NCBI GenBank assembly: GCA_964352665.1
Contig: CAYGSJ010000002.1
Span: 124,001-188,000 of the forward strand
DNA: 64,000 nucleotides
Source: UBA1672 sp964352665
GTDB lineage: Bacteria; Pseudomonadota; Alphaproteobacteria; Micavibrionales; Micavibrionaceae
Direction: 5' to 3'
Shown: positions 27,011 through 36,260 of the stretch, one piece after another
Layout of the letters: the number at the start of each line of letters is the position of its first letter
Position numbering within the stretch: position 1 is the stretch's first letter
Translations under genes and position numbers: made by a program
The notes under the pieces: model-generated
What the model saw: the letters and a program-made list of their open reading frames with translations, nothing else
Database searches by the model: none
What the model was told of the DNA's origin: nothing

Positions 27011-30000
27011 ATGAAGAAAATTCTCGATAATTTTATAAGAACACTGACTGGTGAAGCATTCGAGCTATTGGATGATGTCGCCCGTAAAGGCCTGCGCGAC
27101 GCCTTGGAAAAAAGCGTCGATGACATCGAAGGTGGCTTCAATAAATGGTTTGAAAGAAACGCCGACAACCTAGATCAAACCGCCAGAAATTATTTCGAAA
27201 GCAATGTTTTTAAAGTCAGGTTAGCCGCACACCCCCACTACATCAAATTCTATGAAGGCTTGGATAAGTTGATTCTTGGCTCTGAACGACACATAACGGA
27301 TGAAATGGAAGAGCTTGCTCAACAACTGGATAGCGCTGCTGGCATTACAAAGAAAGAGCTGGATGATGTCAGAGCAATAGCGGATGAAATGTGGAAACTC
27401 CGTGAGCAAAAAATTGTGGAAATGGAGGCCCAAGGTTGGTCACCGGATGATGCAGCAGCAGAACTTTCAAGAATTACAAGAGAAAGAGCCGGCCTTCCAC
27501 CGGAAGCTGACGCAGCAGCAACAGCAGGCGCAAGAGCAACAGATGACGCAGGCACAGCAGGTGGGAAATCAGGTGACGACGCAGGAAAAGCAGGAAGCGG
27601 CGATGAAGGCACATCAACAGCAGCCGAGTCAGAGCCCGTAGAATTCCCGAAAACTGAAAACGGCAAACCAAGCCCTGTCGCCGCCGAGGCTGCAGAGGAA
27701 ATGGGTGCAGCCGCAGGAAACGCATACCGCCGAAACCCTATACGTGCCGCCGGCAGCGGTATTGCAACTATTTGGAACCATAGCATTGGCTGGCCGATCA
27801 ACAGGTTCATGGCGCATTATTTCCCGCCTGAAATTATACCGAACGGAATAAGATTTCTAAGAGATACATTTACAAATTATTTAGGCCGCGGCCTTTCTCA
27901 TATACGAAGCGCAGACCACAAAATCAGTGGCCTCTTTAGGCGTGTTGATGCAAATTCTAAAACAACCAGCACAGCACGACTACTTCTGGATATCGACCCG
28001 TCAGTCGGCGTAAAAAGAATGAACAGTCGCTCTGGAACCGATTTGACCGGTGCGCTGAATGACGTTGGTACAAAACTTAAATCTGCACAAGACGACATAG
28101 CGGACAGTGCCAACAAACTGGCCGATGACATGGAAACGGCTGCCAGAGAGATAGAAGAAGCCGTTGCCAAAGTTGATACCGCCAAAGCCGCCAAGGAAGA
28201 GGCCAGAACTTTCGCTGTTCGTGGATCTGACTGTATAACCGTCGCCAATGATGTGCGTACAGGCGGAAAAGCTGTTAGCTATGCTGACATTGAATCCTTC
28301 CTGAAAGGACAAGACGAAGCCATACAAGACACGGTTATGTCTAAGCAAATCAGGGAAGCTTTGGAAAACGTAGAGGCAATTAAGACTAAATCCTTAAGTG
28401 AAGCAGATCAACGCACACAAGTTGCCGATGTCCTTTCAAATCTTAAGGGCAAGTTTGATTCAAGAGTAGAAAGCGCCGGCGCTGACGTAGAAGGTGCAGC
28501 AGACCAGGCAAGAATCGTTATTGAAAGACATAAAAATGCACTGGCAGCCCATGAAGGTGTCGGAGAAGTCGTCGGTGGCCTGAAAGAAGTCACTGGAATT
28601 CTACAAGAAAATATAGCGAAAATAGAAAGAAATCTTGATGATATTGAGGCACCTCCGCCTAAAAAAGTCGGCGACCGCTTGGTTGGGGGTACTATTAATG
28701 GAATTATGGCTGCTCGTGAAGCAAGGCCACATCTGGAAGCTATTTCCGAATTTGCGGGTTCCGTTGCAAGAACAGCAGACGTACTTGAAGATGGTATATC
28801 TATTGACGGCCTACAACCAGGCTTCACAGAAGCCATGTCCAAGGGCGGTAACGCGACACAGCTTATTGCCGACCTGAGAAGCAGAGCGCAATCTGTGAGG
28901 TCAATTGCGGATAGTGGTGCTGATGATGCCCCCGCTTCCGTCATAGGTGACAGCTTGGACGAGCTTGCATCGGCAACAACACATCTTGATGACATGAAAA
29001 CAGGTGTTGAACAATACACGACACTCACAAATGATCACGGGGGTGCAGACCTGCTCGGTAAAGCATCGACCAGATACCAGATGACCCAAGGAGTTGGTAT
29101 AGTTGAAAGACCCGTAACAGCAGCAGATCGTAAAGCATACACCGAACTTCTGAAAGAGGGCGCTCTGGAATTACCAGTCACAACACAGCGTGTAACCTAT
29201 GATGAATTCCAGAGCATGCTGAAAAACGGAGATATTCAAAAACTTGTCAGAGACGGGGTAATGACGCCTGAAGAGGTCGAAAAAGCAAGACACTATTTTG
29301 CAAATACTCCGAATGCAAAAAGCGACGGTTCTGTGATCGTTCCATACCGTTTCACACGCAATGAAATGATGAACTGGAAACCAGGCGAAGATGCTTTTGA
29401 CTATGATTTGAGCAACAGAGGAAATCTTGGTCGCACCCTTAAAACCGACGACGAAAAATTCCTGCAATACAACATCGTTAACGACAATCTGGAACAGGCA
29501 TTGGCAAACGCAAACGCCCTGCTAAAACCAGATGAAAACGGCCTACAGGACATAAACCGTTTTATGGAATCTTTAAAATGGGCGGCCTTGAGTTATGCAC
29601 GTGACCCGGCAACAGGACGTGCCATCACAGACAGACGTGAAATCTTCAACAAATTTGCAAAAGCAATTGAAGAACGTTCAGTAGCACGGGAAACAGCTAT
29701 TGCAAACGGCGCTGATCCCAAAAACTTACCGGACTATTTTACACCGGAGATCTCAAAACTTGTATCAGATCACACCGGATTTTTGCACAGCATGGGTGCC
29801 AACACCTTCCGGGATGGCTGGGCCGGCGTATGGAACAGATACAGAAACGTCCGCTTTGCCGGCGACTATAACAACGAGCTTGCTTGGACACGAAGCGGCA
29901 GCGACGCAAAGGCTATGCAAAAACAGCTTAGCCCCGAAGAATATCAGGAGTATCTCAAGAAAAGTTCAATGGAAAGGGATCTCGCTGAAAAATGGAAAAG

Positions 30001-32578
30001 AGATTGGGGCCCTGACGGCCGCCAAGGCGTTAGATTTGCCGGAATTCCAAGGCTCTTTAAACATAGTTTGCCTGAAACTATAAAAGGTCTGCCCTTCAAA
30101 AACTCGCATTTTGAAAACTGGGGACTAACAAGACACACATTATTAGTCGATATCGGACTTGCACGAGTTGCTCCTGCTGTTGCGGTGGCTTTTGGTATCG
30201 AAAAAGCCTCGGAATACGCTGCAAATAATTATGGATGGGAATGGGCCAGAGGCTTTGACGACAAAAACGGAATAGAACTTGATCCAATGAGAAACCTTAC
30301 ACGTCTTGGTGTTGGTATGGTTGATTTCGTGCTGGATGATGTCGGCGGTGTGATTCACGGCGTTGCCTTGGCGGCATGGCCAGGCGGCCAAGGATTTTCA
30401 GACGGCACCGGCGTAGACATAGGCGGGTTCTACGATGAAATGTATGAAAAGCTTATGGGCGAAAAAACAGGCTGGGATTTCTGGATGGGCGATGCCGAAC
30501 CCGTTGAGAACACAGATGAGGCAAAACGCGCTGCTGGCGAGAACCTTACAATGGCAGAAGAGCAAGTCGCCAAAGTAAAACTGCATTTCACCGAAATGCA
30601 GGCCGTATTCACTGAATATGAAGCCAAAACCCTTAAAACACTTGATGACGCAATAACCGCAGCCGGCGGCGACGCAGAAAAAATCAAAGTCTATGAGGCC
30701 TTAAAGCAAAATGTAAATGACAGCTTGAAGGAAATCAGAGATACATTGGGCGACGATATACGGCAAGTTGACGCGCTCCTGACCCCTATTCAGGATTTAA
30801 AAACACAAATTGATGCAGAAACAGATCTGGACGCTGCAAGAGCTCTGCTTGAGAAACAACAAGAAGAATTCAACCGGTTGAATCTTGCCGCAGCACATAT
30901 TTCATCGCAAAGACCGGCACAGGCAACATGGGTTATGGGAGAATTAAACAAGGCCATTGCAAATGGAACCGCCCTTGACAAAGCCCCTGGTTTTGCAGAA
31001 GCCCTGGCCGCCGCTGAAGCAGCTTCAATAGCTGCAGGAAGAACACCGGACCCGGCTGCAGACCCAGCCGCAGGAACAACACCGGACCCGGCTACAGTTG
31101 CAGGGGCAGGAACACCGGACCCGGCCGCAGTTGCAGGAACGGGAACACCGGCTCCAGCCACAGGAACACCGGCTCCAGCCACAGGAACACCAGCTCCGGC
31201 CACAGGAACGCCGGCTCCGACCACAGGAACACCAGCTCCAGCCGCAGGAACACCGGCTCCGGCCGCAGCAGCGCCGGCACAACCAACATTTACAGGTCCG
31301 CTGGCCGAAGAACATCGCCGCGCACACGAACTGCTGCAAAATGCAAACACGCAGGCCGCACAAATTTCAAGACTTTATGGCCCCGCCTCTATTGAAGGCA
31401 GCGCAGCTTTCCTCATTGCAGGTATGAATGGCGGCATAACCGATTTTATAAAAATAAGCGAAGACCTAACCAGCAAGGGCAAACACAATGAAGCAGGACA
31501 GATAAATGCATTATTGGCCGACCTTCGCGGAAACGCCAGAGCAGCAGAAAATAGCATGCCTGCCCTGAAACAAAATGAAGAAGAAGCAAGGTTGCTCCGT
31601 GAAGAAGTACAAAAACTTCAGGAAAAAATTGCGGCCATTACAGCAAATGCAGATAAAGGCGAGGCACAGCGCTTGCTTGGACAATTGGATGGAAAAGTTA
31701 TTCTACTGGAAAGGCTGAAAGAAGAGTCAGCCACGCTCGTTGCACAAATGCGCGAACTTGACGATGGCGGCAAAGCAATGGTCGAAGGCAATTCAACCGC
31801 TAAATACTATACGAGCGGCATGGCCAGATTCCAAGGCGGTTTGGTTGAATATGGCGGCGAATATGGTCTCCTGAATCAATGGATTGGCGGTGGTGGCCCG
31901 GGCAAACAAAGTGCTATATCCGGCTTGTTTAACACTGTTACCGGTGCACTCGAAGCAGGTATGGAAAAATGGGACTGGATGAAAAAGAATGCCAAGACCC
32001 AGAAAGAAAGAAACATTCTGAATGCTGTCGAAACAGGCGCAACCATCATCGGTGGTATGGTAGTCTGGAATATGCTCAAACGTTTGACAAGCGTATTTGG
32101 AATTAATATCCCTAAAGGAGTCAGCATTATGGCCGTAATCGGGATTGTAGCATTTGCGCTCTATCGCTCCGGTGTTATCGGGCAAGACATGGCTGATGCA
32201 GCAAAGTCCTTCCGTCCGTTTGCACAAACCAATTCAGGGGCCCATATCCCGACAGGAACAAGAACCGCATCCGCAGAATCCGGCGAAACAGGTGGAAGAC
32301 TTATTCCGTTCAGGGATCGTAACGGCAATCCAGCCACAACAGGCTTTAGCGGGTCCGCCCTTGCAGCAACCACACAGCCACAAAGCGGCGGTATGGCAAC
32401 AAATGCAGACGATATACAAATTTCACTGGCACAAAACCAGGGGAACGGCGGTAACGTACCTGCCGATGGCGCTAGCCGACTAAGATTAGTGGATAACAGC
32501 GACCAAAGTGTTCTTGAAGAACGCCTCGCCGAGTTGAGATCAGATAAAACCGGCGCATCCTACGGACTTGTTGGATAA
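27011..32578 (+). CDS. Giant module protein, 1855 aa, coiled-coil and membrane-associated
   Basis: Largest gene in the window; no known family. The N-terminal domain (1-88, extending weakly to ~165) is shared with the 578-aa protein. Then follow an Ala/Gly/Asp linker (~165-230), long heptad-like coiled-coil stretches (~330-560), a mixed region (~690-1040), a hydrophobic segment (~1043-1066), more coiled coil (~1165-1330), a Pro/Thr/Ala repeat linker (~1357-1425), a third coiled coil (~1480-1590) and two hydrophobic segments (~1675-1690 and 1704-1722) before a low-complexity tail. No signal peptide, catalytic motif or RHS/haemagglutinin repeat was seen. Two small partner genes follow 34 nt later. 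Confidence 0.85.
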   Translation: MKKILDNFIRTLTGEAFELLDDVARKGLRDALEKSVDDIEGGFNKWFERNADNLDQTARNYFESNVFKVRLAAHPHYIKFYEGLDKLILGSERHITDEMEELAQQLDSAAGITKKELDDVRAIADEMWKLREQKIVEMEAQGWSPDDAAAELSRITRERAGLPPEADAAATAGARATDDAGTAGGKSGDDAGKAGSGDEGTSTAAESEPVEFPKTENGKPSPVAAEAAEEMGAAAGNAYRRNPIRAAGSGIATIWNHSIGWPINRFMAHYFPPEIIPNGIRFLRDTFTNYLGRGLSHIRSADHKISGLFRRVDANSKTTSTARLLLDIDPSVGVKRMNSRSGTDLTGALNDVGTKLKSAQDDIADSANKLADDMETAAREIEEAVAKVDTAKAAKEEARTFAVRGSDCITVANDVRTGGKAVSYADIESFLKGQDEAIQDTVMSKQIREALENVEAIKTKSLSEADQRTQVADVLSNLKGKFDSRVESAGADVEGAADQARIVIERHKNALAAHEGVGEVVGGLKEVTGILQENIAKIERNLDDIEAPPPKKVGDRLVGGTINGIMAAREARPHLEAISEFAGSVARTADVLEDGISIDGLQPGFTEAMSKGGNATQLIADLRSRAQSVRSIADSGADDAPASVIGDSLDELASATTHLDDMKTGVEQYTTLTNDHGGADLLGKASTRYQMTQGVGIVERPVTAADRKAYTELLKEGALELPVTTQRVTYDEFQSMLKNGDIQKLVRDGVMTPEEVEKARHYFANTPNAKSDGSVIVPYRFTRNEMMNWKPGEDAFDYDLSNRGNLGRTLKTDDEKFLQYNIVNDNLEQALANANALLKPDENGLQDINRFMESLKWAALSYARDPATGRAITDRREIFNKFAKAIEERSVARETAIANGADPKNLPDYFTPEISKLVSDHTGFLHSMGANTFRDGWAGVWNRYRNVRFAGDYNNELAWTRSGSDAKAMQKQLSPEEYQEYLKKSSMERDLAEKWKRDWGPDGRQGVRFAGIPRLFKHSLPETIKGLPFKNSHFENWGLTRHTLLVDIGLARVAPAVAVAFGIEKASEYAANNYGWEWARGFDDKNGIELDPMRNLTRLGVGMVDFVLDDVGGVIHGVALAAWPGGQGFSDGTGVDIGGFYDEMYEKLMGEKTGWDFWMGDAEPVENTDEAKRAAGENLTMAEEQVAKVKLHFTEMQAVFTEYEAKTLKTLDDAITAAGGDAEKIKVYEALKQNVNDSLKEIRDTLGDDIRQVDALLTPIQDLKTQIDAETDLDAARALLEKQQEEFNRLNLAAAHISSQRPAQATWVMGELNKAIANGTALDKAPGFAEALAAAEAASIAAGRTPDPAADPAAGTTPDPATVAGAGTPDPAAVAGTGTPAPATGTPAPATGTPAPATGTPAPTTGTPAPAAGTPAPAAAAPAQPTFTGPLAEEHRRAHELLQNANTQAAQISRLYGPASIEGSAAFLIAGMNGGITDFIKISEDLTSKGKHNEAGQINALLADLRGNARAAENSMPALKQNEEEARLLREEVQKLQEKIAAITANADKGEAQRLLGQLDGKVILLERLKEESATLVAQMRELDDGGKAMVEGNSTAKYYTSGMARFQGGLVEYGGEYGLLNQWIGGGGPGKQSAISGLFNTVTGALEAGMEKWDWMKKNAKTQKERNILNAVETGATIIGGMVVWNMLKRLTSVFGINIPKGVSIMAVIGIVAFALYRSGVIGQDMADAAKSFRPFAQTNSGAHIPTGTRTASAESGETGGRLIPFRDRNGNPATTGFSGSALAATTQPQSGGMATNADDIQISLAQNQGNGGNVPADGASRLRLVDNSDQSVLEERLAELRSDKTGASYGLVG
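31141..31272 (+). repeat. In-frame 21-bp tandem repeat encoding GTPAPAT
   Basis: About six 21-bp units (consensus GGAACACCGGCTCCAGCCACA) encode the heptapeptide GTPAPAT with small variants (PTT, PAA). A degenerate GTPDP form precedes them from about 31075. The array keeps the reading frame and forms a Pro-rich flexible linker; copy number is likely variable. Confidence 0.85.
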
Positions 32579-32612
32579 TAGGAAAAGCTTCCTTTAGAAA
32601 GGGACTGATGTT

Positions 32613-33092
32613 ATGATTTTGTTAAGTGTTGATCGTTATCATTGCCTTGAACACTTATCAAATATGCCATTTCTGGCGAGTCAGATCATGTCCGAGGAAG
32701 AAAAAGAAAACAGCAATACGCCTAGTCCGGCGAATATGGGTAAGGATTGGGGCTCCGGCAAAGGATCGGGCCGCATGAAGCTGTTCGAGAGCACAGATGA
32801 CTTTGACATCTATTGTGATCGCGAAAATGGCAAAAACTACATATTTCACGGGCCTGAACTCAATTGCACGATTGATCATCTCGAGTATGATCACGATACA
32901 CAACGCATAACAGTCTTCACAAATGACAAACAACAACTCGACCTCGGCGCTAAAATACAATGGCTGATACGCCCTTATATTGCAAAAGAGCAATATTTGT
33001 TTATTATTAGAACTGAAAACGGAGAAGCCATAGACGGCATCGAAGTAGAATTAAGGATAAAAGACCCCGAAATCAAAAAAACGCTAAATTAG
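32613..33092 (+). CDS. Small module protein, 159 aa
   Basis: Second member of the small partner family. The conserved part is at about 57-155: FDIYCDRENGKNYIFHG, LEYDHDTQRITVFTND, FIIRTENGE and IDGIEVELRI, aligning with the 106- and 122-aa proteins. The N-terminus (first ~25 residues) is hydrophobic-aromatic; an alternative ATG at 32688 (MSEEEKEN) would remove it. I kept 32613 because AAAGGGA lies 8 nt before it. It is followed after 64 nt by another family member. Function unknown. Confidence 0.65.
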   Translation: MILLSVDRYHCLEHLSNMPFLASQIMSEEEKENSNTPSPANMGKDWGSGKGSGRMKLFESTDDFDIYCDRENGKNYIFHGPELNCTIDHLEYDHDTQRITVFTNDKQQLDLGAKIQWLIRPYIAKEQYLFIIRTENGEAIDGIEVELRIKDPEIKKTLN

Positions 33093-33156
33093 GCAAAAAA
33101 CTTCGGGATTTTTTGATAAAATGACTATATAATGTACAATAAGGAATAAAAATTGA

Positions 33157-33525
33157 ATGGTGAGTGAGAACCCAGAAGAGGAAAAAGTCCTACCGAGCAG
33201 GGGTAATCTCACGGATTTCGTCTACGGAGTAGATGAAAATAGCAAGCTCCAGATCGAGGTTGCTGTCAGAGAAGACGGAAAATGTGCCGTTTTTCACAAT
33301 AAACCATTCAGAAACGAGTTATCTTGGCTTGAATTTGATCTGGATACCTATAGATTGGATTTTGTACTAGATAACGGTGAGATTAGAAATGCAGGGATGG
33401 ATTTGACTAAAGAAATGTCAAAGAATATGCAAAATACTCACCAAATGTTAATGGTTTTAATGGATGATCAAACTGGTATAGCCAAAGAAGGCATTTATGT
33501 TCCGTTGATCCTTCATGGTAAATAA
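33157..33525 (+). CDS. Small module protein, 122 aa
   Basis: Third member of the small partner family: KLQIEVAVREDGKCAVFHNK, LSWLEFDLDTYRLDFVLDNG, a Met-rich helical stretch (MSKNMQNTHQMLMVLMDD) and GIYVPLIL at the end. It is acidic and soluble. Two copies in tandem behind the giant gene, versus one behind the 578-aa gene, suggest local duplication. Start ATG 33157 has AAGGA 11 nt upstream, which is a little far. Confidence 0.65.
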   Translation: MVSENPEEEKVLPSRGNLTDFVYGVDENSKLQIEVAVREDGKCAVFHNKPFRNELSWLEFDLDTYRLDFVLDNGEIRNAGMDLTKEMSKNMQNTHQMLMVLMDDQTGIAKEGIYVPLILHGK

Positions 33526-33596
33526 ATAATAAGAAGATCTGTAAAAACAGGCGGTTGAACATAAAAACAAGCTTAAAAAAATAGGAGTGAGATACT

Positions 33597-33881
33597 ATGG
33601 TGATGGAAACAGATTTAGGTAATGAAATAACGTCGGGTGAAACGACTGCAGATGACAGAGGAATCAGCGCAGCTGAAAGTCTGCAGATTAATGCGGAGTT
33701 TGAAAGAAACTTCGGTCCGATGACACTATCAGAAACATGGGGCGTAAAAGCACCCGTTCAGAGAATTAGCTTTACAGTAGATGTAAGTGGTGGCGTTGAA
33801 CCCGCACCAAGCATGTTTGAGCCCGAAGGCCCGGCAACGGATGTAACGGCTGCACCAGCGCCAACAACATTTACACCGTAA
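33597..33881 (+). CDS. Small acidic protein, 94 aa, with LSETWG motif
   Basis: Closing gene of the locus. The 94-aa acidic product has no membrane segment; the C-terminus is Pro/Ala/Thr-rich. Near residue 43 it has MTLSETWGVKAPVQRI. A related motif, SLSDTWGAEAHVRF, occurs in the 78-aa protein encoded at 55181-55417. SD AGGAGTGAG gives good spacing to ATG 33597; ATG 33603 is an alternative. A strong terminator follows 45 nt after the stop. Function unknown. Confidence 0.65.
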   Translation: MVMETDLGNEITSGETTADDRGISAAESLQINAEFERNFGPMTLSETWGVKAPVQRISFTVDVSGGVEPAPSMFEPEGPATDVTAAPAPTTFTP

Positions 33882-33926
33882 TACACAGATTTTAAGTACA
33901 GTGAATTAATTTAAATCCAGAGATCT

Positions 33927-33966
33927 AAAAGCAGGTGGGCATACACTCCCTCACCTGCTTTTTTTT
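33927..33966 (+). terminator. Strong intrinsic terminator closing the module locus
   Basis: AAAAGCAGGTG pairs with CACCTGCTTTT around a 14-nt loop, followed by eight T. It separates the unusual locus from lepA. Confidence 0.85.
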
Positions 33967-34016
33967 ATGCAAATTTTTCATTGCCGTGGACGCCGAAAAC
34001 CCTTATCTTCGCCGCC

Positions 34017-35825
34017 ATGAGTCACAAAATCGAACATATCAGAAACTTCGCCATCATCGCGCATATCGACCACGGAAAATCCACCTTGGCCGACCGCCTC
34101 ATTCAAACCTGTGGCGGGCTTGAAGAACGCGAAATGAAAGAACAGGTGCTGGATAACACCGATATCGAGCGCGAGCGCGGCATCACCATCAAGGCTCAAA
34201 CCGTGCGCCTGTCCTATACCGGAAAAGACGGCATAGACTACCAATTAAACCTCATGGATACGCCCGGACATGTTGACTTCTCCTACGAAGTCTCCCGCTC
34301 TCTGGCCTCCTGTGAGGGCTCTATTCTCGTTGTAGATGCTTCTCAGGGCGTTGAGGCTCAAACCCTTGCCAATGTCTATCAGGCCATCGAAAATAACCAT
34401 GAAATCGTGCCCGCAATCAACAAAATCGACCTCCCCGCTGCCGATGTTGAAAACGCGAGAACCGAAATCGAAGACGTCATCGGACTCGACGCCAGCGACG
34501 CCATCCCCTGCTCCGGTAAAACCGGTGCCGGAATCGGTGATTTGCTAGAGGCCATTATCACCCGCCTGCCCCCGCCAAAGGAAGGCGACATTACAAAACC
34601 GACAAAGGCCCTGCTGGTCGATAGCTGGTACGACATCTATCTCGGCGTTGTGGTTCTGGTGCGCGTCATTGACGGCACACTACGCAAAGGCCAGCGCATT
34701 AAATTCATGAGCAACGGCGCCACCCGCGAAATTGACCGCGTCGGTATGTTCACACCCAAACACGTCCTGCTCGACGAACTTGGCCCCGGCGAGATGGGCT
34801 TCATCACCGCCAGCATCAAGGATATCTCCGAAACCAATGTCGGCGACACCATCACAGATGATAAAAAACCCTGTGATAAGGCATTAACAGGATTCAAACC
34901 CTCCATCCCGATGGTGTTTTGCTCCTTCTATCCGGCCGATGCGAGCGACTTTGAAAAGCTCCGCGAATCCCTTGGTAAAATCCGCCTGAACGATGCCTCC
35001 CTGCATTATGAAGCCGAAAGCTCCCAAGCGCTTGGCCTTGGTTTTCGTTGTGGCTTTTTGGGCCTGCTCCACATGGAAATTATTCAGGAACGGCTAGAGC
35101 GCGAATTCGACCTCGACCTTATCCCCACCGCGCCAAGCGTGGTCTATCGCCTCAACATGACCAATGGCACGACAATCGAGATGTACAACCCCGTCGACAT
35201 GCCCGATGTGGTGAAAATCAAATCGATCGAGGAACCATGGATCAAGGCCACCATCCTTGTGCCCGATGAATATCTCGGCGGGCTGTTACAACTCTGTCAG
35301 GAACGCCGCGGCGTGCAGATCGACCTCACCTATGCCGGAAATCGCGCCATGCTCGTTTATCGTTTGCCGCTGAACGAGGTTGTGTTTGATTTCTACGACC
35401 GCCTTAAATCCATTTCGAAAGGCTATGCCAGTTTCGATTACGAACTCGACGGCTATGGCGAGAACGATCTGGTCAAACTTGATATCCGCGTGAATGACGA
35501 ACCCGTAGACGCGCTCGCCATGATCGTCCACCGCTCCAGCGCCGAATTCCGCGCCCGCGCCATGTGCGAAAGATTAAAGGATTTGATCCCCCGCCAGATG
35601 TTTAAAATCGCGATTCAGGGTGCGATCGGCGGCAAAATCATCGCCCGCGAAAATGTTTCTGCACTGCGTAAAGATGTCACTGCCAAATGCTACGGCGGTG
35701 ACATCACGCGCAAGAAAAAACTGCTGGAAAAGCAGAAAAAAGGAAAAGCCAAAATGCGCCAATACGGCAACGTCGAAATCCCCCAAAGCGCCTTCATCGC
35801 GGCGCTCAAGATGGGGGATGATTGA
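34017..35825 (+). CDS. lepA: Elongation factor 4 (LepA), back-translocating GTPase
   Basis: Ribosome-associated translational GTPase of 602 aa. G1 AHIDHGKST at 15-23, G2 ERGITIKAQ, G3 DTPGHVDF, G4 NKIDLP; the C-terminal LepA-specific domain ends KAKMRQYGNVEIPQSAFIAAL. I chose ATG 34017 (MSHKIEHIRNFAIIAHIDHG), the usual family start; there is no clear SD. The last base of its stop is the first base of the next gene's ATG. Confidence 0.97.
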   Translation: MSHKIEHIRNFAIIAHIDHGKSTLADRLIQTCGGLEEREMKEQVLDNTDIERERGITIKAQTVRLSYTGKDGIDYQLNLMDTPGHVDFSYEVSRSLASCEGSILVVDASQGVEAQTLANVYQAIENNHEIVPAINKIDLPAADVENARTEIEDVIGLDASDAIPCSGKTGAGIGDLLEAIITRLPPPKEGDITKPTKALLVDSWYDIYLGVVVLVRVIDGTLRKGQRIKFMSNGATREIDRVGMFTPKHVLLDELGPGEMGFITASIKDISETNVGDTITDDKKPCDKALTGFKPSIPMVFCSFYPADASDFEKLRESLGKIRLNDASLHYEAESSQALGLGFRCGFLGLLHMEIIQERLEREFDLDLIPTAPSVVYRLNMTNGTTIEMYNPVDMPDVVKIKSIEEPWIKATILVPDEYLGGLLQLCQERRGVQIDLTYAGNRAMLVYRLPLNEVVFDFYDRLKSISKGYASFDYELDGYGENDLVKLDIRVNDEPVDALAMIVHRSSAEFRARAMCERLKDLIPRQMFKIAIQGAIGGKIIARENVSALRKDVTAKCYGGDITRKKKLLEKQKKGKAKMRQYGNVEIPQSAFIAALKMGDD

Positions 35826-36214
35826 TGGGGCTAATCGTAAGAATATTTTGGGAATCTCTGATGTATTTTTTCAAATCCCTTCATAGGAGATATAGAAAAA
35901 AAAATACCTTACTTATATTATCTTTTCATGGAGATCAGAGACATCCTGAGCCAGTAAAGAAAGAAAATATTTTCCGTTGGTATAGCTTTCAGTACATAAG
36001 CAAAAATATAGAAGACGAATCCGTGATAGGAAAAAGTTGGTTAATAACCATAGTGTTTGATGTGCCTGTGATACCTTGTAGATTAAAAGTTGTATGCAGT
36101 TCAAAAGATTTTCCAGTCTATGAAGTTAAAGATTTCAGCACCAGACATGCAATCATATACATCTCAGGAGAGATACCACCAAGTAACGTAGAATTTATAG
36201 TGGAACAAGAATAA
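35825..36214 (+). CDS. Hypothetical protein, A+T-rich, coupled to lepA
   Basis: The 129-aa product starts at ATG 35825, sharing one base with the lepA stop; TTG at 35822 is an alternative. Its N-terminus is an amphipathic aromatic/basic helix (MGLIVRIFWESLMYFFKSLHRRYRKK), then a beta-rich part (TLLILSFHGD, WLITIVFDVP, HAIIYISGE). Base composition and codon choice are clearly more A+T-rich than lepA or the following gene, which suggests a recent arrival. No family is recognised. Confidence 0.5.
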   Translation: MGLIVRIFWESLMYFFKSLHRRYRKKNTLLILSFHGDQRHPEPVKKENIFRWYSFQYISKNIEDESVIGKSWLITIVFDVPVIPCRLKVVCSSKDFPVYEVKDFSTRHAIIYISGEIPPSNVEFIVEQE

Positions 36215-36260
36215 TCCTAGACTTCAATTTTGAGGAACGTATTACGGACAAATTTCTACT

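Noticed and set aside
31075..31272. Possible CRISPR-like array
   Set aside because: Units are contiguous, 21 bp, in frame and lack spacers; it is a coding tandem repeat.
31025..31363. Minus-strand frames of 65-186 aa, including a Cys/Arg-rich one, over the repeat of the giant gene
   Set aside because: They arise from the 21-bp repeat in the reverse frames; periodicity is explained by the plus-strand GTPAPAT coding.
22651..33881. Known polymorphic toxin, RHS, two-partner haemagglutinin or T6SS cluster
   Set aside because: No YD/RHS repeats, haemagglutinin repeats, signal peptides, PAAR/VgrG or catalytic toxin motif were visible.
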